From assembly GCA_031177555.1 (NCBI GenBank), contig JAPSGM010000138.1, positions 1-5,546 of the forward strand: 5,546 bases of DNA, in the 5' to 3' direction. Below are positions 5,487 to 5,546 of this stretch, one piece after another. The notes beneath the pieces are model-generated. The model was not told where the DNA came from, did no database searches, and saw nothing but the letters and a program-made list of their open reading frames with translations. The stretch comes from Chloroflexota bacterium (GTDB taxonomy: Bacteria > Chloroflexota > Limnocylindria > QHBO01). Both the position numbers and the translations under genes were made by a program. Position 1 is the first letter of the stretch. Every line of letters starts with the position of its first letter.

Positions 5487-5494
5487 CCGGTTCC

Positions 5495-5546
5495 ATGGTG
5501 CGCGAATTCCGCGACTTCATCCTGCGGGGGAACGTCATCGACCTGG
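5495..5546 (+). CDS. mscL: Large-conductance mechanosensitive channel, N-terminal fragment
   Basis: Seventeen codons are present before the window ends: MVREFRDFILRGNVIDL. This matches the MscL N-terminal amphipathic helix and the start of TM1 (typically M-x-x-E-F-[KR]-x-F-[AI]-x-[KR]-G-N-V-x-D-L-A). MscL is a homopentameric inner-membrane channel that opens under high membrane tension to release solutes during osmotic downshock. The ATG is fixed by a strong GGAGG SD. The gene is divergent from the small gene at 5132-5422, with a 72-nt gap holding the inverted repeat. The rest of the channel, including the pore helix, is outside the window, so intactness cannot be judged. Confidence 0.92.
   Translation, partial: MVREFRDFILRGNVIDL

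Noticed and set aside
1..5546. A new defence, phage or mobile system.
   Set aside because: All seven genes are ordinary chromosomal types (chaperone, probable L11 methyltransferase, membrane protein, DNA repair, small conserved protein, mechanosensitive channel). There are no transposase, integrase, toxin-antitoxin, direct-repeat array or compositional break that I can see.

Overview
The window is GC-rich and densely coded. It holds five complete genes and the 5' ends of two more, with only short gaps (14 to 72 nt) between transcription units. No tRNA, rRNA, mobile element, CRISPR array or phage signal is visible. High GC, GTG starts, a CIRCE-controlled stand-alone dnaJ followed by an apparent prmA, and several starts only 6 to 12 nt downstream of a -10-like box suggest a bacterium of the Chloroflexota or a similar high-GC, Terrabacteria-type soil or aquatic lineage. 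That assignment is an inference; no rRNA is present to confirm it.

Left part, minus strand (1-1939): a four-helix membrane protein of unknown function (1229-1939), then dnaJ (38-1168), then the first codons of a probable ribosomal protein L11 methyltransferase gene (1-23). dnaJ has its own promoter. A near-perfect CIRCE operator (1188-1214) lies 4 nt upstream of a perfect TATAAT -10 box, which is only 9 nt from the ATG. This implies HrcA repression and a practically leaderless mRNA.

Centre, plus strand (2009-4353): two translationally coupled genes (ATGA overlap) for HTH_42-superfamily DNA glycosylases. The first is AlkX/YcaQ-like with a QFD catalytic-type motif. The second is AlkZ-like with a QAQ motif. 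Members of this superfamily remove alkylated bases and unhook interstrand crosslinks, leaving abasic sites.

Right part, minus strand (5422 to 4350): a small DUF5519/'luciferase'-like protein coupled by a GTGA overlap to exonuclease III (XthA), an AP endonuclease that acts on the product of such glycosylases. The xthA and alkZ-like genes converge so tightly that their stop codons share a CTAG palindrome. A divergent gap (5423-5494) leads to the SD-preceded start of mscL (5495 onward).

The most interesting reading is a compact alkylation/crosslink-repair neighbourhood: two different glycosylases facing the enzyme that processes their abasic sites. Next in interest is the compact heat-shock promoter of dnaJ. 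Nothing in the window looks like a wholly new system such as a defence island.
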